A DNA stretch of 64,000 nucleotides, taken from the NCBI GenBank assembly GCA_963995525.1, contig OZ023209.1, positions 68,231,347 to 68,295,346 of the forward strand, given 5' to 3'. Positions 47,880 through 59,300 of this stretch are shown piece after piece. The position numbers and the translations under genes are program-made. The notes beneath the pieces are model-generated. The model did no database searches. It saw only the letters and a program-made list of their open reading frames with translations, and had not been told where the DNA came from. Source of the DNA: Escarpia spicata. Lineage: Eukaryota; Annelida; Polychaeta; Sabellida; Siboglinidae. How positions within the stretch are numbered: position 1 is the stretch's first letter; each line of letters opens with the position of its first letter.

Positions 47880-49470
47880 ACATTAAGCAAAGGCAGCCAT
47901 ATGGAGAATGAGGTGTTAACGCCAGCACATGTATAGCGGTCTATACATCAAAACACAGCTGAAAATAACAGTATTATGGATAGCACATATCATTCTCAAA
48001 GACGAAGGGACCGGTGTATTAATTACCTTGTGTGTTTAGATGCCTGGACCATTTTTTTTCTTAATGTTACGTTGTTCCGGTTTACTCACCTTTACAAATG
48101 AGTACCAGTTTTGATTAATTAAGGTATTCGTATGTTAAGATCCAAAAGGAATACATATCAGTATCAGTGTATGCGGTTGGTTAAACCACAGGATATGTGA
48201 GTGGATGTTATTGTAACTCCCTCTTTTCCTTATCACTTCTTGTGAATAAATCTATATTATGAAACAGTTCGTTCTCTGTTTTTGTTCCCCCACATCTCGG
48301 TCAGTGTTGCATTTATCGGGCTAAAATGTTGCATGTTATCTAGCAGGCCCGTTGCGATGGTTCGTATATTTCGACATTTTCGAAATTCTTCCGAGGGGTG
48401 GATAACTTGAGGGTTCAACATTTCAAAAGACTGTACTTGGAGTTCCAGCCGCGGACTTTAATATTTTTCTATATCATCGTAAATATAATTATGCCATCTA
48501 CAAAACTGTCGAGTGTATGCAGAGATGCTGAATAGCTTTTAAGTTGTTGACGTTTGAAAATCCTCAGCGCTTAACATGCACCTGGTCTACCTGGTCACGT
48601 CCGCAGGCTTACAAGTAGCGCCCTCTTTCGCTTTTCATAAATGTTATATTTCCTACAGATGGAGCTGTGTGTAATTTTGTCATTTAGCGCCGAAATTATC
48701 ACCCTTCAAATTAGTGTATTATAAAAAGTGAGTGTCAAAAGCTATTGCTATTGCTGGTTATGGCAGTTAGATGGGTGAGCGATTGATATTGGGATTTCTG
48801 GCAAAAGGTTGTCCTAGCAACTAGGTCAGTGACCAGTTACCATTTATTAATGCGGGTAGGCTGGACATATTTGGGGTGGGTTTGGGGTGTCTGCTACATA
48901 TGACTTCCTTTTCTCACCGGGCAACGCCGGGTAACTCAACTAGTGATTTATAAGACATTTTGTCTAAGAAAAATCCAACAAGAATGCCTTATCGTATCCT
49001 TATTGTACTGTGGGTGCATATAGACAAATATAAGCAGCACTTCACATTAACACACCAACGTATAAGGGTAGACAATAATTTTGCAACGCTACACTAACAT
49101 TATAGATATGTTATTTTAGTTTTACATTCTAAATGCAATTGCTATAACAAAACTACTGTACCATGTTCAAAATGCAACCATTCACCAGGTTGTAAGGGAC
49201 ACGTTCATTATTTAGTATTAGTGTCCAAACAACTGGGATGGCCTAAGTCTGAATTGTTTCATCACTCTAGGTTTCCAACACTGGACACGGTGCATGTTGC
49301 GTTGTTTGTTATTGTTGATGTTGTACCGTTGATGTTGAAATGTATCAACCATACACCATTCTGAAGAGCCTAATGTCGGACATTGATTCAACTGGTCGTG
49401 TTTAAAACATTATCTCACTGAATGATGTACGTTGTATGCAAACGTGAAACGGAACATATATTGTATACAT
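47880..49470. other. TTC38 intron g-h
   Basis: 1.6 kb of intron without coding similarity. It contains a Helitron-like 3' end at 48916-48944 (listed separately). Confidence 0.6.
48916..48944 (+). mobile_element. Helitron-like 3' terminus (hairpin plus CTAGT)
   Basis: accgggcaacgccgggt can form a 7-bp stem (one mismatch) with an aac loop. It is followed seven bases later by CTAGT, the CTRRT end signature of Helitrons. The 5' TC end could not be located, so the element's extent is unknown. Confidence 0.5.
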
Positions 49471-49472
49471 AC

Positions 49473-49638
49473 TGAATAAAGTCTCTGATGGAAGCCATCA
49501 TCTTTGCCACTGTGTCTGTCTTCTTTGCTCCGATACAAGACATCAGAACATGGATGTTCTTGAAGGCGAGGATGTGTTCATCAACATGAGGGCGACAAAA
49601 CTCATATATGTCATTCCATCGGTCCCCCACGTTGATCC
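49473..49638 (-). CDS. TTC38: TTC38-like exon g (166 nt)
   Basis: Acceptor gtctcgcag, donor ATTCA|gtatgt. Two bases complete the Gly codon from exon f, then 54 codons, then two bases of a split Gln. Contains INVGDRWNDIYEF, HVDEHILAFKNIHVLMS and TVAKMMASIRDF, matching the VGxRWxDxxPxxRxHxxDHxLxFNxxHxxM block of TTC38. Confidence 0.88.
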
Positions 49639-50027
49639 CTGCGAGACGTAACCCATTCTCATACAACAATTTCACTATTTACGACACACCATAACACTAA
49701 TATGTCAGCATGATGTATCCACTACAAAACGAATTGTCGATTTAGAGTTATGTGTTAATAGAACCCAATTGCTAGAACCAGTAATTGCCATCTCAAGTAT
49801 ATGTATATTGATATCTATATAGATTAGCTTGTCATGTTGTTGACAATTTTAACAAGTCCAACAGTTCTTCGTAGCATTTTATGATATCGTACAGTTTGTG
49901 GTTGTTCCTAACGAATGTTCTCCACGATTTAACCAACTGACTCCAGGATAACGCAAGCGTTTTTAAACGGCGCGATACAGACGTATACTAATAACTAATA
50001 ATAAAACTGCGACTTAAACAAACGTGC

Positions 50028-50109
50028 CTTCCATCTCGAGTCGCCACAGCATCGAGCAACTATCAACTAACTCGAACATAGCTCCAGACTTTGACGCACG
50101 TCGAAACAC
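50028..50109 (-). CDS. TTC38: TTC38-like exon f (82 nt), GC splice donor
   Basis: 27 codons plus one base; contains SGAMFELVDSCSMLWRLEME, the family's (M/L)xxVDxxSxLxRLxMEG segment. The acceptor is gttcaag. The donor reads GAAG|GCACGT, a GC donor resembling AG|GCAAGT. Using it joins GAA-G to GG-ATC and gives EGINVGDRW, the expected family sequence. The nearest GT downstream breaks phase. Confidence 0.85.
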
Positions 50110-50412
50110 CTTGAACATGCAATCATACAAGCACTATTAGCCACGAACATGAAATTATTTCTGAAAGGAAGCAAAGTGACACATAGCTGTCACATGTTCA
50201 ATCGACGTTGTCTGTTCCGTTAGGTGCAATCAGCAACGAGCGGTCGTTATTAGGAGGAAATTCACTGACTCATTTGTGTTTGAACGCGATGAATATTAAC
50301 CCGATTTGTGTCTGCAATATTGTCAATGATGCGTTTTAAAAGTACGTTTTGTTAATAGTTTCAACATTTCGCTGTGTATTATATTTACATATACTTATTA
50401 TCACTAGTATCA

Positions 50413-50637
50413 TTCATTTATTCATTCATTCATTCGTTCATTCATCCGTCCAGCCAATCAATTAATTAATCACTCATTCAATCATTCAAACATTCGGTCA
50501 TTCGGTCATTTGGTCATTCGGTCATTCAATCATTCAATGATTCAATCATTCAGTCATTCAATCACTCAATAGTTCAATCGATCAATCAGTCAAAAAATAA
50601 TCATGCATTCACTCATTCATTCACAATGAGGAACTGA
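50413..50637 (+). repeat. Degenerate TCAT/ATTC tetranucleotide array
   Basis: cattcattcattcgttcatt and variants (cggtcatt, caatcatt), in the TTC38 intron between exons e and f. Confidence 0.9.
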
Positions 50638-50859
50638 TAGCCTCCGTTTATAAGTTCTTCTTCAAATGTATCGTTTTGCTCTTGTTTCATTTCATTTCAT
50701 TACACATTTAATCTACATTGTTGCTAATGCAATAAGCTGGTTCGTATAAGCGGATTTTGTTAAGTAGGTACGGTGAAATCATTGGCCAAATATAAAATTA
50801 TAAAAAAATTCAAAAAAAAAAAATTTTACTGTCTGTACGAACTGTTCCAGAACAGTTAC

Positions 50860-50892
50860 CTGAGAATCGTAAATATCAATTTCATGTTCTCC
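50860..50892 (-). CDS. TTC38: TTC38-like micro-exon e (33 nt)
   Basis: An 11-codon phase-0 exon (GEHEIDIYDSQ) between acceptor ttgtttgcag and donor CAG|gtaact. It matches the family step GEYExALxIYD that follows the CHNYWHWALY exon. It is called on order, phase and short similarity together; on its own it would be too short to trust. The 2573-base intron before it contains an L2 insertion (51219-52430). Confidence 0.75.
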
Positions 50893-51218
50893 CTGCAAAC
50901 AATACAAATGCAAATTAATTTTAACAGATATTGCACTGCGCACACCGGATAAAATCTCCGAGGTTCTGAGTATTTACTCACTAGTCCATGCCGTTATGTC
51001 ACATTTAGAACATCTACAAAATGTCAAATAGATCATTGCCAATGTGGATGTCTAGATGCACTATGATATGCACTCACGGTTATGCCGATGACTCCATGGC
51101 ATACCGGAAGCGAAAGGTGCATTACGCCGTGCTGAACGCCACTCGCAGCGATCTGGTCTGACAGTCCATCGTCACATATACACTAATCTGCGCAACACTT
51201 ATCGGAAGGCACTGAGGA

Positions 51219-52430
51219 ATAATAATAATAATATATTTTATTTGGTATAGCGCCACATTCAGTATTGTTCGTGGCGCTTCACAACATATTAAAATACATA
51301 AACATGGTAGATTAAAAATAAATATTAGTGTTAAAAAATAAAATAAATAAATACGTACGTATTGAATAATGTAGAATTTCTAAATAAAGAAGTAAATAAG
51401 TAGCAGTTATTCATCAAAATTAAATAATATTAATCATAATCAATTTAGCACAATAACTATATAAAATAATACTAATATATATATATTATATATAAAATTA
51501 TATATATATATATATATGATTAATAATAATAAATAATTTAGTAAAACATTTGATATAAAATAGTTTACGTGAGGAATAGTGAATAATCATTATACGAATA
51601 AGATAAGTAATTAAAATTGGTTTTAATAGAGGGTAATGTTAATCCAGAGTGACACTAATATGAAACACAAAAGAAATGTGTCTTTAGACGATATTTTAAG
51701 CTGGCGAGAGTGTCACAGGTTTTAACAACACTTGGTAAAGTGTTCCACAGGGAAGCAGCAGCTACAGCCTTCATACGAGTGCGCTTCACTTCGAAGTGCT
51801 CTTGCCGGTTGATATAGGTGCACGAGTTCACACAGGTACACGGGCGCGTCACTGTGCATGGCTTTGTACGTGAGTACCAGTATCTTGTAATCCACTCTGC
51901 GCGCAACAGGCAGCCAATGAAGTTCTCATAACAGGGGCATGGCGCTGTCACTATGTGGACGACGCAGGATCAGTCTGGCAGCCGAGTTGTGTATTCGTTG
52001 CAGACGCGCGATGTTAACTGCAGACGTGCCGTACAAGAGTGCGCTGCAGTAGTCAATCCGCGATGTGATGATGGCATTGACTATGCGTTCCTTTGTCGGT
52101 TTGGGTAAAAAAAAACGGCTAATCTGATTTATGTGGCGGAGGACGAATGACCATGCGCTGACAGTTTGCGACACTTGCTTTTTCATACCTAGGCCTGTCA
52201 ATGAAGTCACCGAGACTTTGAACACATCGTGAAGCTGTAATTGTAGAACCACCAACGCGAATCACAGTGCCATCAACGATTGCATCCGCAGACTTGGGTA
52301 CAGTCGGAAGATACTGTGTCTTGCCGTCGTTCATGCATATAGCATTCCATGCCATCCAGTTCTTTATTTCATCCAAACAGTTCTCCATTTACTGAACTGT
52401 GAGTAGATATATAAGTCGTCAGCATATTGG
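51219..52430 (-). mobile_element. L2-clade LINE, RT 3' half, in a TTC38 intron
   Basis: Minus strand: CLDEIKNWMAWNAICMNDGK and TQYLPT (after the active site), SLGDFID, INQISRFFLPKPT, IVNAIITSRIDYCSALLYGT, LQRIHNSAARLILRR, then after a frameshift SLWNTLPSVVKTCDTLASLK and YRLKTHFF. The 3' UTR contains a tgtgaagcgccacgaac-type hairpin and a (TAT)n tail at 51219-51240. It has the same orientation as the host gene. Confidence 0.9.
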
Positions 52431-52619
52431 ACGGTATTGTGAAATATCGTAGATCAATATAGAAGTTATAATTGAAGATGGAAATGGATTGAGCATGTGC
52501 TCATAAACAAAATGAAGGCAACCACTGCTGGAAGGACATAGCAGGGATGTCAGCAGGGAATCGGAATGTGGGTCGCCTTAAGACAACCTGCTGAGTAACG
52601 GTCAACAGCTGATTGGCCC

Positions 52620-52760
52620 GTGGGGGCCACAAAAGATAATAACAACAACCACAATAACAATAACCACAAAAACCACAACAATAACAAAAACAACCACAAT
52701 AACAACAACCACAGTAACAAAAACAACAACAACAACACTAATAGTAACAACAACAACGAA
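52620..52760 (+). repeat. CAA/AAC-rich simple sequence
   Basis: aacaacaaccacaataac-type degenerate trinucleotide array in the TTC38 intron. Poly-Leu frames on minus are artefacts. Confidence 0.85.
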
Positions 52761-53460
52761 CAGGTGGAACTATTAGCTAGCTGCTAATGGCACGTGTACT
52801 CATGACGACATGAACAAAGAACCTCGTAATAGAAATGTCATAAACCTGGAATATGATACACTGGCATTGGAACAAAGAGGACATTGAGGGGCTTGTGCCG
52901 GAGCAGGAGCCGGAGCCCTAGCCGGAATTGGAAAACGGTGTGGAGGGAAATGTTGGATGTAGTTTGCGGTGTCGAGTGGTGTACTGCTGGATATTGTTGC
53001 GTTGGCGAGGAGCGTGTTGGTGCAGATTGTCTGGAACTTCCAACTGTACAACCAGTGACGCTGGCCAAAAACATAAGCAAATTGCACAAAATATTGGGTG
53101 GGCTCTGTCCCCAAGCACCCTTCCGACGCCTGCCTGATAGGTATATAAATCATTCATTAAGAAAAGATAATTATAGTTAATCTTCAAAGGTGACATTTTA
53201 TTGGAATGCCTATATGCACATATATATATGTATATCGCAAAATATGTCACCTTTGCCATAACACAAATAGACGAAAAACCCCGAGACGTTCGCAGAATAA
53301 AAAATTTGATTTGATATGCTTAATCTGTTGATTTAACATTACTGAACAATAACACTGGAACGTCCATATCACAATAACATTAATACTTATGTAGTTATTT
53401 AATCTCGAGTGTTTAAAATAGTGTTGCATTAATTATATACCGATTGTAGTTGTTAATCAC
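52761..53460. other. TTC38 intron, no further element recognised
   Basis: Frames on both strands near 52800-53259 overlap each other and match nothing. 52894-52930 has a short ggagcaggagccggagccct imperfect repeat. Confidence 0.35.
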
Positions 53461-53465
53461 CTTAC

Positions 53466-53525
53466 CTGTTCAATATAATATAGAGCCCAGTGCCAGTAAT
53501 TGTGACAGGCAAGCATGTTGCAAGT
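53466..53525 (-). CDS. TTC38: TTC38-like exon d (60 nt), CHNYWHWALY motif
   Basis: A short phase-0 exon of 20 codons between acceptor ctcttgcag and donor CAG|gtaagg. It carries MLACHNYWHWALY, the most diagnostic stretch of the TTC38 family. The 299-base intron upstream contains the GAGAGG hexamer tract at 53586-53711. Confidence 0.9.
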
Positions 53526-53585
53526 CTGCAAGAGTAAAACACGAATAGATAATGATAGGAAATGGTTGCATTGCGGAGCTACAGG

Positions 53586-53711
53586 TGGTAGAGGACGAGG
53601 GAGAGGGAGGGGGAGAGGGAGAGGGAGAGGGAGAGGGAGAGGGAGAGGGAGAGGGAGAGGGAGAGGGAGAGGGAGAGGGAGAGGGAGAGGGAGAGGGAGA
53701 GGGAGAGGGAC
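53586..53711 (+). repeat. (GAGAGG)n hexamer tract, about 20 copies
   Basis: A pure purine tract on the plus strand, mirror-symmetric, therefore capable of triplex (H-DNA) formation. It fills 126 of the 299 bases of the TTC38 intron between exons c and d. Arg-Gly and Glu-Gly frames are artefacts. Confidence 0.97.
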
Positions 53712-53824
53712 TTGATGTTCAGAGTTATATGGATGATAATATACTCTCTTGGTGACATAATTAGTTATCCTACAGTGGATGTAAGCACAATTACTCTACT
53801 TATTAGACACGACAAAATTATTAC

Positions 53825-53944
53825 CTCCCAGTCTTGTACGGTTGAGCTGAGGAAGATAAGTCCTTCCTTCGACCGCCCCTGCGTCTCAAGTACGTGAGCC
53901 ATGGCGTGAGTACACCACGCGTTACACCGATTTATTACGAGCCC
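53825..53944 (-). CDS. TTC38: TTC38-like exon c (120 nt)
   Basis: Acceptor acattttag, donor GAG|gtaata, phase 0 on both sides, exactly 40 codons. It contains NAWCTHAMAHVLETQGRSKE, equivalent to the NPxDAWxxHxxAHxxE helix pair of TTC38. The intron before it is short, 158 bases. Confidence 0.88.
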
Positions 53945-54102
53945 CTAAAATGTTGCATCAATAAGTTATCAATCAGCAGTGATAAAAACGAATTGTTCTC
54001 AGAGGTGGCTAAATTTAAGTAGTCGCCTTGTACGGTCCGACGTGCTGTATAAATAGATACTGATAACAGTTATAATAATTAATCGTAAATATATGGTCTC
54101 AC

Positions 54103-54178
54103 CTTCCTTCCTATTTTCTCGGCTTGTTCAAACATGTTCGTCTCACACAAGCCGAACGAATACATCCCCATCAGAAAA
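54103..54178 (-). CDS. TTC38: TTC38-like exon b (76 nt)
   Basis: Acceptor ctcacccag and donor AAG|gtgaga are both strong. One base completes the Gly codon split with exon a; 25 codons follow, including MGMYSFGLCETNMFEQAEK. This matches the family segment (GxYSFGLxETNxxxxAEK) that follows the exon-a block. Confidence 0.88.
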
Positions 54179-54403
54179 CTGGGTGAGAAAACCAACAAAG
54201 ATAAAACTAATTGTTTAAAGAATTAACTAGTTTAATCAACATTATGTTAAATAAAATAAACATAAACAGCCGTGGACGACACAGAAAACTAATATGTGGT
54301 CACCAGCTAAACTATGCTACTAATATAAGTAATCATGATCATAATTATATCAGGTAATTGTGTTGTTGTTGAGTTACTTATACATTTATTGAGTGTGGTA
54401 AAA

Positions 54404-54670
54404 CAGATGGCGTGGCAGTAATAAGATTCGCATGACGTCACACCAATATGTTCTGTACTATATTCAGTAGATGGCGCGGCAGTAGTAATATTTCCATGTC
54501 GTCACAACAAGCTGTGCTATAACATATCCAGTAGATGGCGCGGAAGTAGCAATATTCCCATGACGTCACAACAATCTGTACTGTAGCATATCCTGTAGAT
54601 GGCGCGGCAGAAGTAAGACTACCATGACGCCATAGCAATATGTGCACTAACCTATCCACCAGATGGGGCC
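54404..54670 (+). promoter_or_regulatory. Five-copy tandem array of CTCF-like and CRE-like motifs
   Basis: A 63-65 bp unit repeated four times plus a start. CTCF-like cores: cagatggcgtgg (54404), tcagtagatggcgc (54465), ccagtagatggcgc (54528), cctgtagatggcgc (54592), ccaccagatgggg (54656). The third fits the CCASYAGRKGGC consensus exactly. Between them are CRE-like sites: tgacgtca at 54433 and 54561, with diverged forms tgtcgtca (54497) and tgacgcca (54625). Lies in the TTC38 intron between exons a and b. Binding is inferred from motif match only. Confidence 0.6.
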
Positions 54671-55158
54671 ACCACAGATGAAAGTTGTCGGTGATTCTGT
54701 GGTAAGAATTTCGCAACAATCCAACTGAATATAGACTGGTTGGCTAACGAGATATGTTGGGTGCATTTTGTATGTACAACTATCCATCGTACGATTTTCT
54801 GTAAACACTTCACCATGGGAATGTAAATAGCATTGTAAATATTGACACCAACACATCTTTGCACACAGCACTATTTTCTAGCATATATCAGTTAACCCAC
54901 TAATCGGCGACTGCACGAAATATCCCATAGCTGAATACGCACTACTACAGTGTTTCTTCAATGCGGAATCAATGCTATGAAGAGGGAGGGTGATTGTTGA
55001 AATAGGTAGGTTTGGTAGGAAGGGAGAGGTTCGTATCGTCACAGATTTGTTTCCCTAGAATCTTCAAAATAACAGAAACCCACATAATTGTCACCAATCG
55101 CAAACGTAAATTTCGGACCGGTTTTCAACAAAGATGAATAATTATATTGGTACCATAC

Positions 55159-55323
55159 CCATAATGCGGCATATCCGTTGTCCAGTGAGGCATCACACGA
55201 GCAATGGAATCCCGCATCTGGTGAAGCTGGTAGCCCTGACCATGGGCAAATCTGAGGGCTAGAATGTCGAGGGAGTGGTCTACCAAAATATCTTCCCAGA
55301 TATAATTTGCCTTGTCCATGTGT
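55159..55323 (-). CDS. TTC38: TTC38-like exon a (165 nt)
   Basis: First visible exon. The acceptor reads ttaatag and the donor GG|gtatgg. It enters with one base of a split codon and leaves with two. It encodes about 54 residues containing YIWEDILVDHSLDILALRF and MRDSIARVMPHW, the TPR-like WExIL...DxLALxF...MRDSxARxxPxW block of TTC38. A LINE relic lies immediately upstream (55330-56340), within 10 bases of the acceptor, so the branch point and polypyrimidine tract may be altered. The acceptor position is the least certain of the nine. Confidence 0.85.
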
Positions 55324-55329
55324 CTATTA

Positions 55330-56340
55330 AATACATTAACATTTAATACGCTTTTTATTATTATAATTAATCTAATTATACTACAGTAATTGTATAGTTT
55401 GTTTCCAAAGATTGAATAAAACATGTAGTACTTAGAATACAGTACATAAAATGGTAATTGCATAGCCCAGGTATACCCATCGTAACACACGTCATGGAAT
55501 ATTATCCGCATAGCTCGTCTCAGAATATTTTCCAGCTGCTTGGTTTGCCTTTTCGTTAAGCTCGTATGCCACACCTGACAGGCCTACTCAAGGACCCATC
55601 GAATTAGTGTTGTATATATATATTGACGAGATGACGGGGGTCGACTCCTGCTCGCTTGTGCAGGATTATGAAATATAGTCTTTGCGACGCTTTAGCGGTG
55701 ATTTCGTCGATGTGAAATTGCCCCGTAAGATCATGTGAAAGTGTGACACCTAGTAGGCGAGTGCAATTTACTTGTTCTATGTGTCTGTCGTTGGTCATTA
55801 TTGGCTGGATGTCTGGTGTTTTTTTCTTGAAGCATATGCACATTTCCTTCGTTTTGTCGTAGTGCAATGCCATTTTGTTGGTGGCAGTCCACTGTGCTAC
55901 TTCGTCTGGCGCTGTTTGGAGCGAGCTATCGAGGCCTGAAGGTGAACATCATTCCCATATTGTGCAATCGCCTACATATTTGACGTGTTCACAAGCTGTT
56001 TGTAAGTCATTTATATGATGCACAAAACCGATCGGGCCAAAGATTGTTCCTTGTGGCACGCCTACGTTGACAGTAGTGTACTTCAACTTGATACGACCGA
56101 TCTTCACTCGCTGTTTGCGTTGGCATAAGAAGGATGTTAGCCATTTTATTATGAAATTCGGGAGTCCAAGTGAAACGCATTTAGTTAGCAGAGTGTGGTG
56201 GTCTACTCTATCAAACGCTTTGCTGAAGTCAACGAGTAGTACGCGTATCATGGTTCCGGTGGAATCGAGCGCTGATTTCCACATGTGCACTAGCTCGATT
56301 AGTGCGTGCACTGTGGACGTTCCTTTACTGAACCATATCA
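55330..56340 (-). mobile_element. Non-LTR RT relic immediately upstream of a TTC38 exon
   Basis: Minus strand: KGTSTVHALIELVHMW, VLLVDFSKAFDRVDHHTLL, FIIKWLTSFLCQRKQRVKIG, VNVGVPQGTIFGPIGFVHHI, VKYVGDCTIWE (active site YVDD changed to YVGD), NKMALHYDKTKEMCICF, RLLGVTLSHDLTGQFHID, VWHTSLTKRQTKQLENILRR. It ends close to 55330. The 5' side stops at the 23-bp array. The clade is uncertain. The catalytic Asp loss and stops show it is dead. Confidence 0.85.
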
Positions 56341-59300
56341 CACACCATCCGAGCACTATATCACCAACCGTCCGAGCACTGTATCACACACCATCCGACC
56401 ACTGTATCACACACCATCCGACCACTGTATCACACACCATCCGACCACTGTATCACACACCATCCGACCACTGTATCACACACCATCCGACCACTGTATC
56501 ACACACCATCCGACCACTGTATCACACACCATCCGACCACTGTATCACACACCATCCGACCACTGTATCACACACCATCCGACCACTGTATCACACACCA
56601 TCCGACCACTGTATCACACACCATCCGACCACTGTATCACACACCATCCGACCACTGTATCACACACCATCCGACCACTGTATCACACACCACCCGACCA
56701 CTGTATCACACACCATCCGACCACTGTATCACACACCATCCGACCACTGTATCACACACCATCCGACCACTGTATCACACACCATCCGACCACTGTATCA
56801 CACACCATCCGACCAGTGTATCACACACCATCCGACCACTGTATCACACACCATCCGACCACTGTATCACACACCATCCGACCACTGTATGACACACCAT
56901 CCGACCACTGTATCACACACCATCCGACCACTGTATCACACACCATCCGACCACTGTATCACACACCATCCGACCACTGTATCACACACCATCCGTCCAC
57001 TGTATGACACACCATCCGACCACTGTATGACACACCATCCGACCACTGCATCACACACCATCCGACCACTGTATCACACACCATCCGACCACTGTATCAC
57101 ACACCGTCCAACCACTGTATCACACACCGTCCGATCACTGTATCACACACCGTCCGAGCACTGTATCACACACCGTCCGAGCACTGTATCACACACCGTC
57201 CGACCACTGTATCACACACCGTCCGACCACTGTATCACACACCGTCCGACCACTGTATCACACACCGTCCGACCACTGTATCACACACCGTCCGACCACT
57301 GTATCACACACCGTCCGACCACTGTATCACACACCATCCGACCACTGTATCACACACCATCCGACCACTGTATCACACACCATCCGACCACTGTATCACA
57401 CACCATCCGACCACTGTATCACACACCATCCGACCACTGTATCACACACCATCCGACCACTGTATCACACACCATCCGACCACTGTATCACACACCATCC
57501 GACCACTGTATCACACACCATCCGACCACTGTATCACACACCATCCGACCACTGTATCACACACCGTCCTACCACTGTATCACACACCGTCCGACCACTG
57601 TATTACACACCGTCCGACCACTGTATGACACACCGTCCGACCACTGTATCACACACCGTCCGACCACTGTATCACACACCATCCGACCACTGTATCACAC
57701 ACCATCCGACCACTGTATCACACACCATCCGACCACTGTATCACACACCATCCGACCACTGTATCACACACCATCCGACCACTGTATCACACACCATCCG
57801 ACCACTGTATCACACAACATCCGACCACTGTATCACACACCATCCGACCACTGTATCACACACCATCCGACCACTGTATCACACACCATCCGTCCACTGT
57901 ATGACACACCATCCGACCACTGTATAACACACCATCCGACCACTGTATCACACACCATCCGACCACTGTATCACACACCATCCGACCACTGTATCACACA
58001 CCATCCGACCACTGTATCACACACCATCCGACCACTGTATCACACACCATCCGACCACTGTATGACGCACCATCCGACCACTGCATCACACACCATCCGA
58101 CCACTGTATCACACACCATCCGACCACTGTATCACACACCGTCCGACCACTGTATCACACACCGTCCGAGCACTGTATCACACACAATCCGACCACTGTA
58201 CCACACACCATCCGACCACTGTATCACACACCGTCCGAGCACTGTATCACACACCGTCCGACCACTGTATCACACACCGTCCGAGCACTGTATCACACAC
58301 CGTCCGACCACTGTATCACACACCGTCCGAGCACTGTATCACACACCACCCGACCACTGTATCACACACCACCCGACCACTGTATCACACACCATCCGAC
58401 CACTGTATCACACACCGTCCGACCACTGTATCACACACCATCCGAGCACTGTATCACACACCATCCGACCACTGTATCACACACCATCCGAGCACTGTAT
58501 CACACACCATCCGACCACTGTATCACACACCATCCGACCACTGTATCACACACCGTCCGACCACTGTATCACACACCATCCGAGCACTGTATCACACACC
58601 ATCCGAGCACTGTATCACACACCACCCGACCACTGTATCACACACCATCCGACCACTGTATCACACACCATCCGAGCACTGTATCACACACCATCCGACC
58701 ACTGTATCACACACCATCCGAGCACTGTATCACACACCATCCGACCACTGTATGACACACCATCCGACCACTGTATCACACACCATCCGACCACTGTATC
58801 ACACACCATCCGACCACTGTATCACACACCGTCCGACCACTGTATCACACACCGTCCGACCACTGTATCACACACAATCCGACCACTGTACCACACACCA
58901 TCCGACCACTGTATCACATACCGACCGTCCGAGCACTGTATCACACACCATCCGACCACTGTATCACACACCATCCGACCACTGTATCACACACCATCCG
59001 ACCACTGTATCACACACCATCCGACCACTGTATCATACACCATCCGACCACTGTATCACACACCATCCGACCACTGTATGACACACCATCCGACCACTGT
59101 ATCACACACCATCCGACCACTGTATCACACACCATCCGACCACTGTATCACACACCGTCCGACCACTGTATCACACACAATCCGACCACTGTACCACACA
59201 CCATCCGACCACTGTATCACACACCGTCCGAGCACTGTATCACACACCGTCCGACCACTGTATCACACACCATCCGAGCACTGTATCACACACCATCCGA

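Larger units (their letters stand above)
41891..55323 (-). pseudogene. TTC38: TTC38-like gene (tetratricopeptide repeat protein 38), partial, nine exons, possibly broken
   Basis: Nine exons were read by eye from matches to the TTC38 family (soluble TPR-like proteins of about 470 residues; cellular role poorly defined). In transcript order they are 55323-55159, 54178-54103, 53944-53825, 53525-53466, 50892-50860, 50109-50028, 49638-49473, 47874-47718 and 41964-41891. They total 933 nt, and all phases agree. Family signatures in order: WEDIL and MRDSIARVMPHW; YSFGLCETN; NAWCTHAMAHVLE; MLACHNYWHWALY; SGAMFELVDSCSMLWRLEME; INVGDRW; YKVLRIGGSNAQ; DIFNLFLINAALK. Seven introns are GT-AG and one is GC-AG. 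About 150 N-terminal residues and about 40 C-terminal residues of the family were not found; they may lie above 55323 and below 41891, or be absent. The last exon starts with TGA where the family has Arg. I call it pseudogene for that reason only; a sequencing error or a null allele would equally explain it. Identity is secure; functional status is not. Confidence 0.85.

Noticed and set aside
56067..59081. 1004-codon open frame, His/Thr/Pro-rich repeats
   Set aside because: It is a 23-bp satellite read in rotating frames and starts in antisense reverse transcriptase sequence. No splice, start or composition evidence supports a gene.
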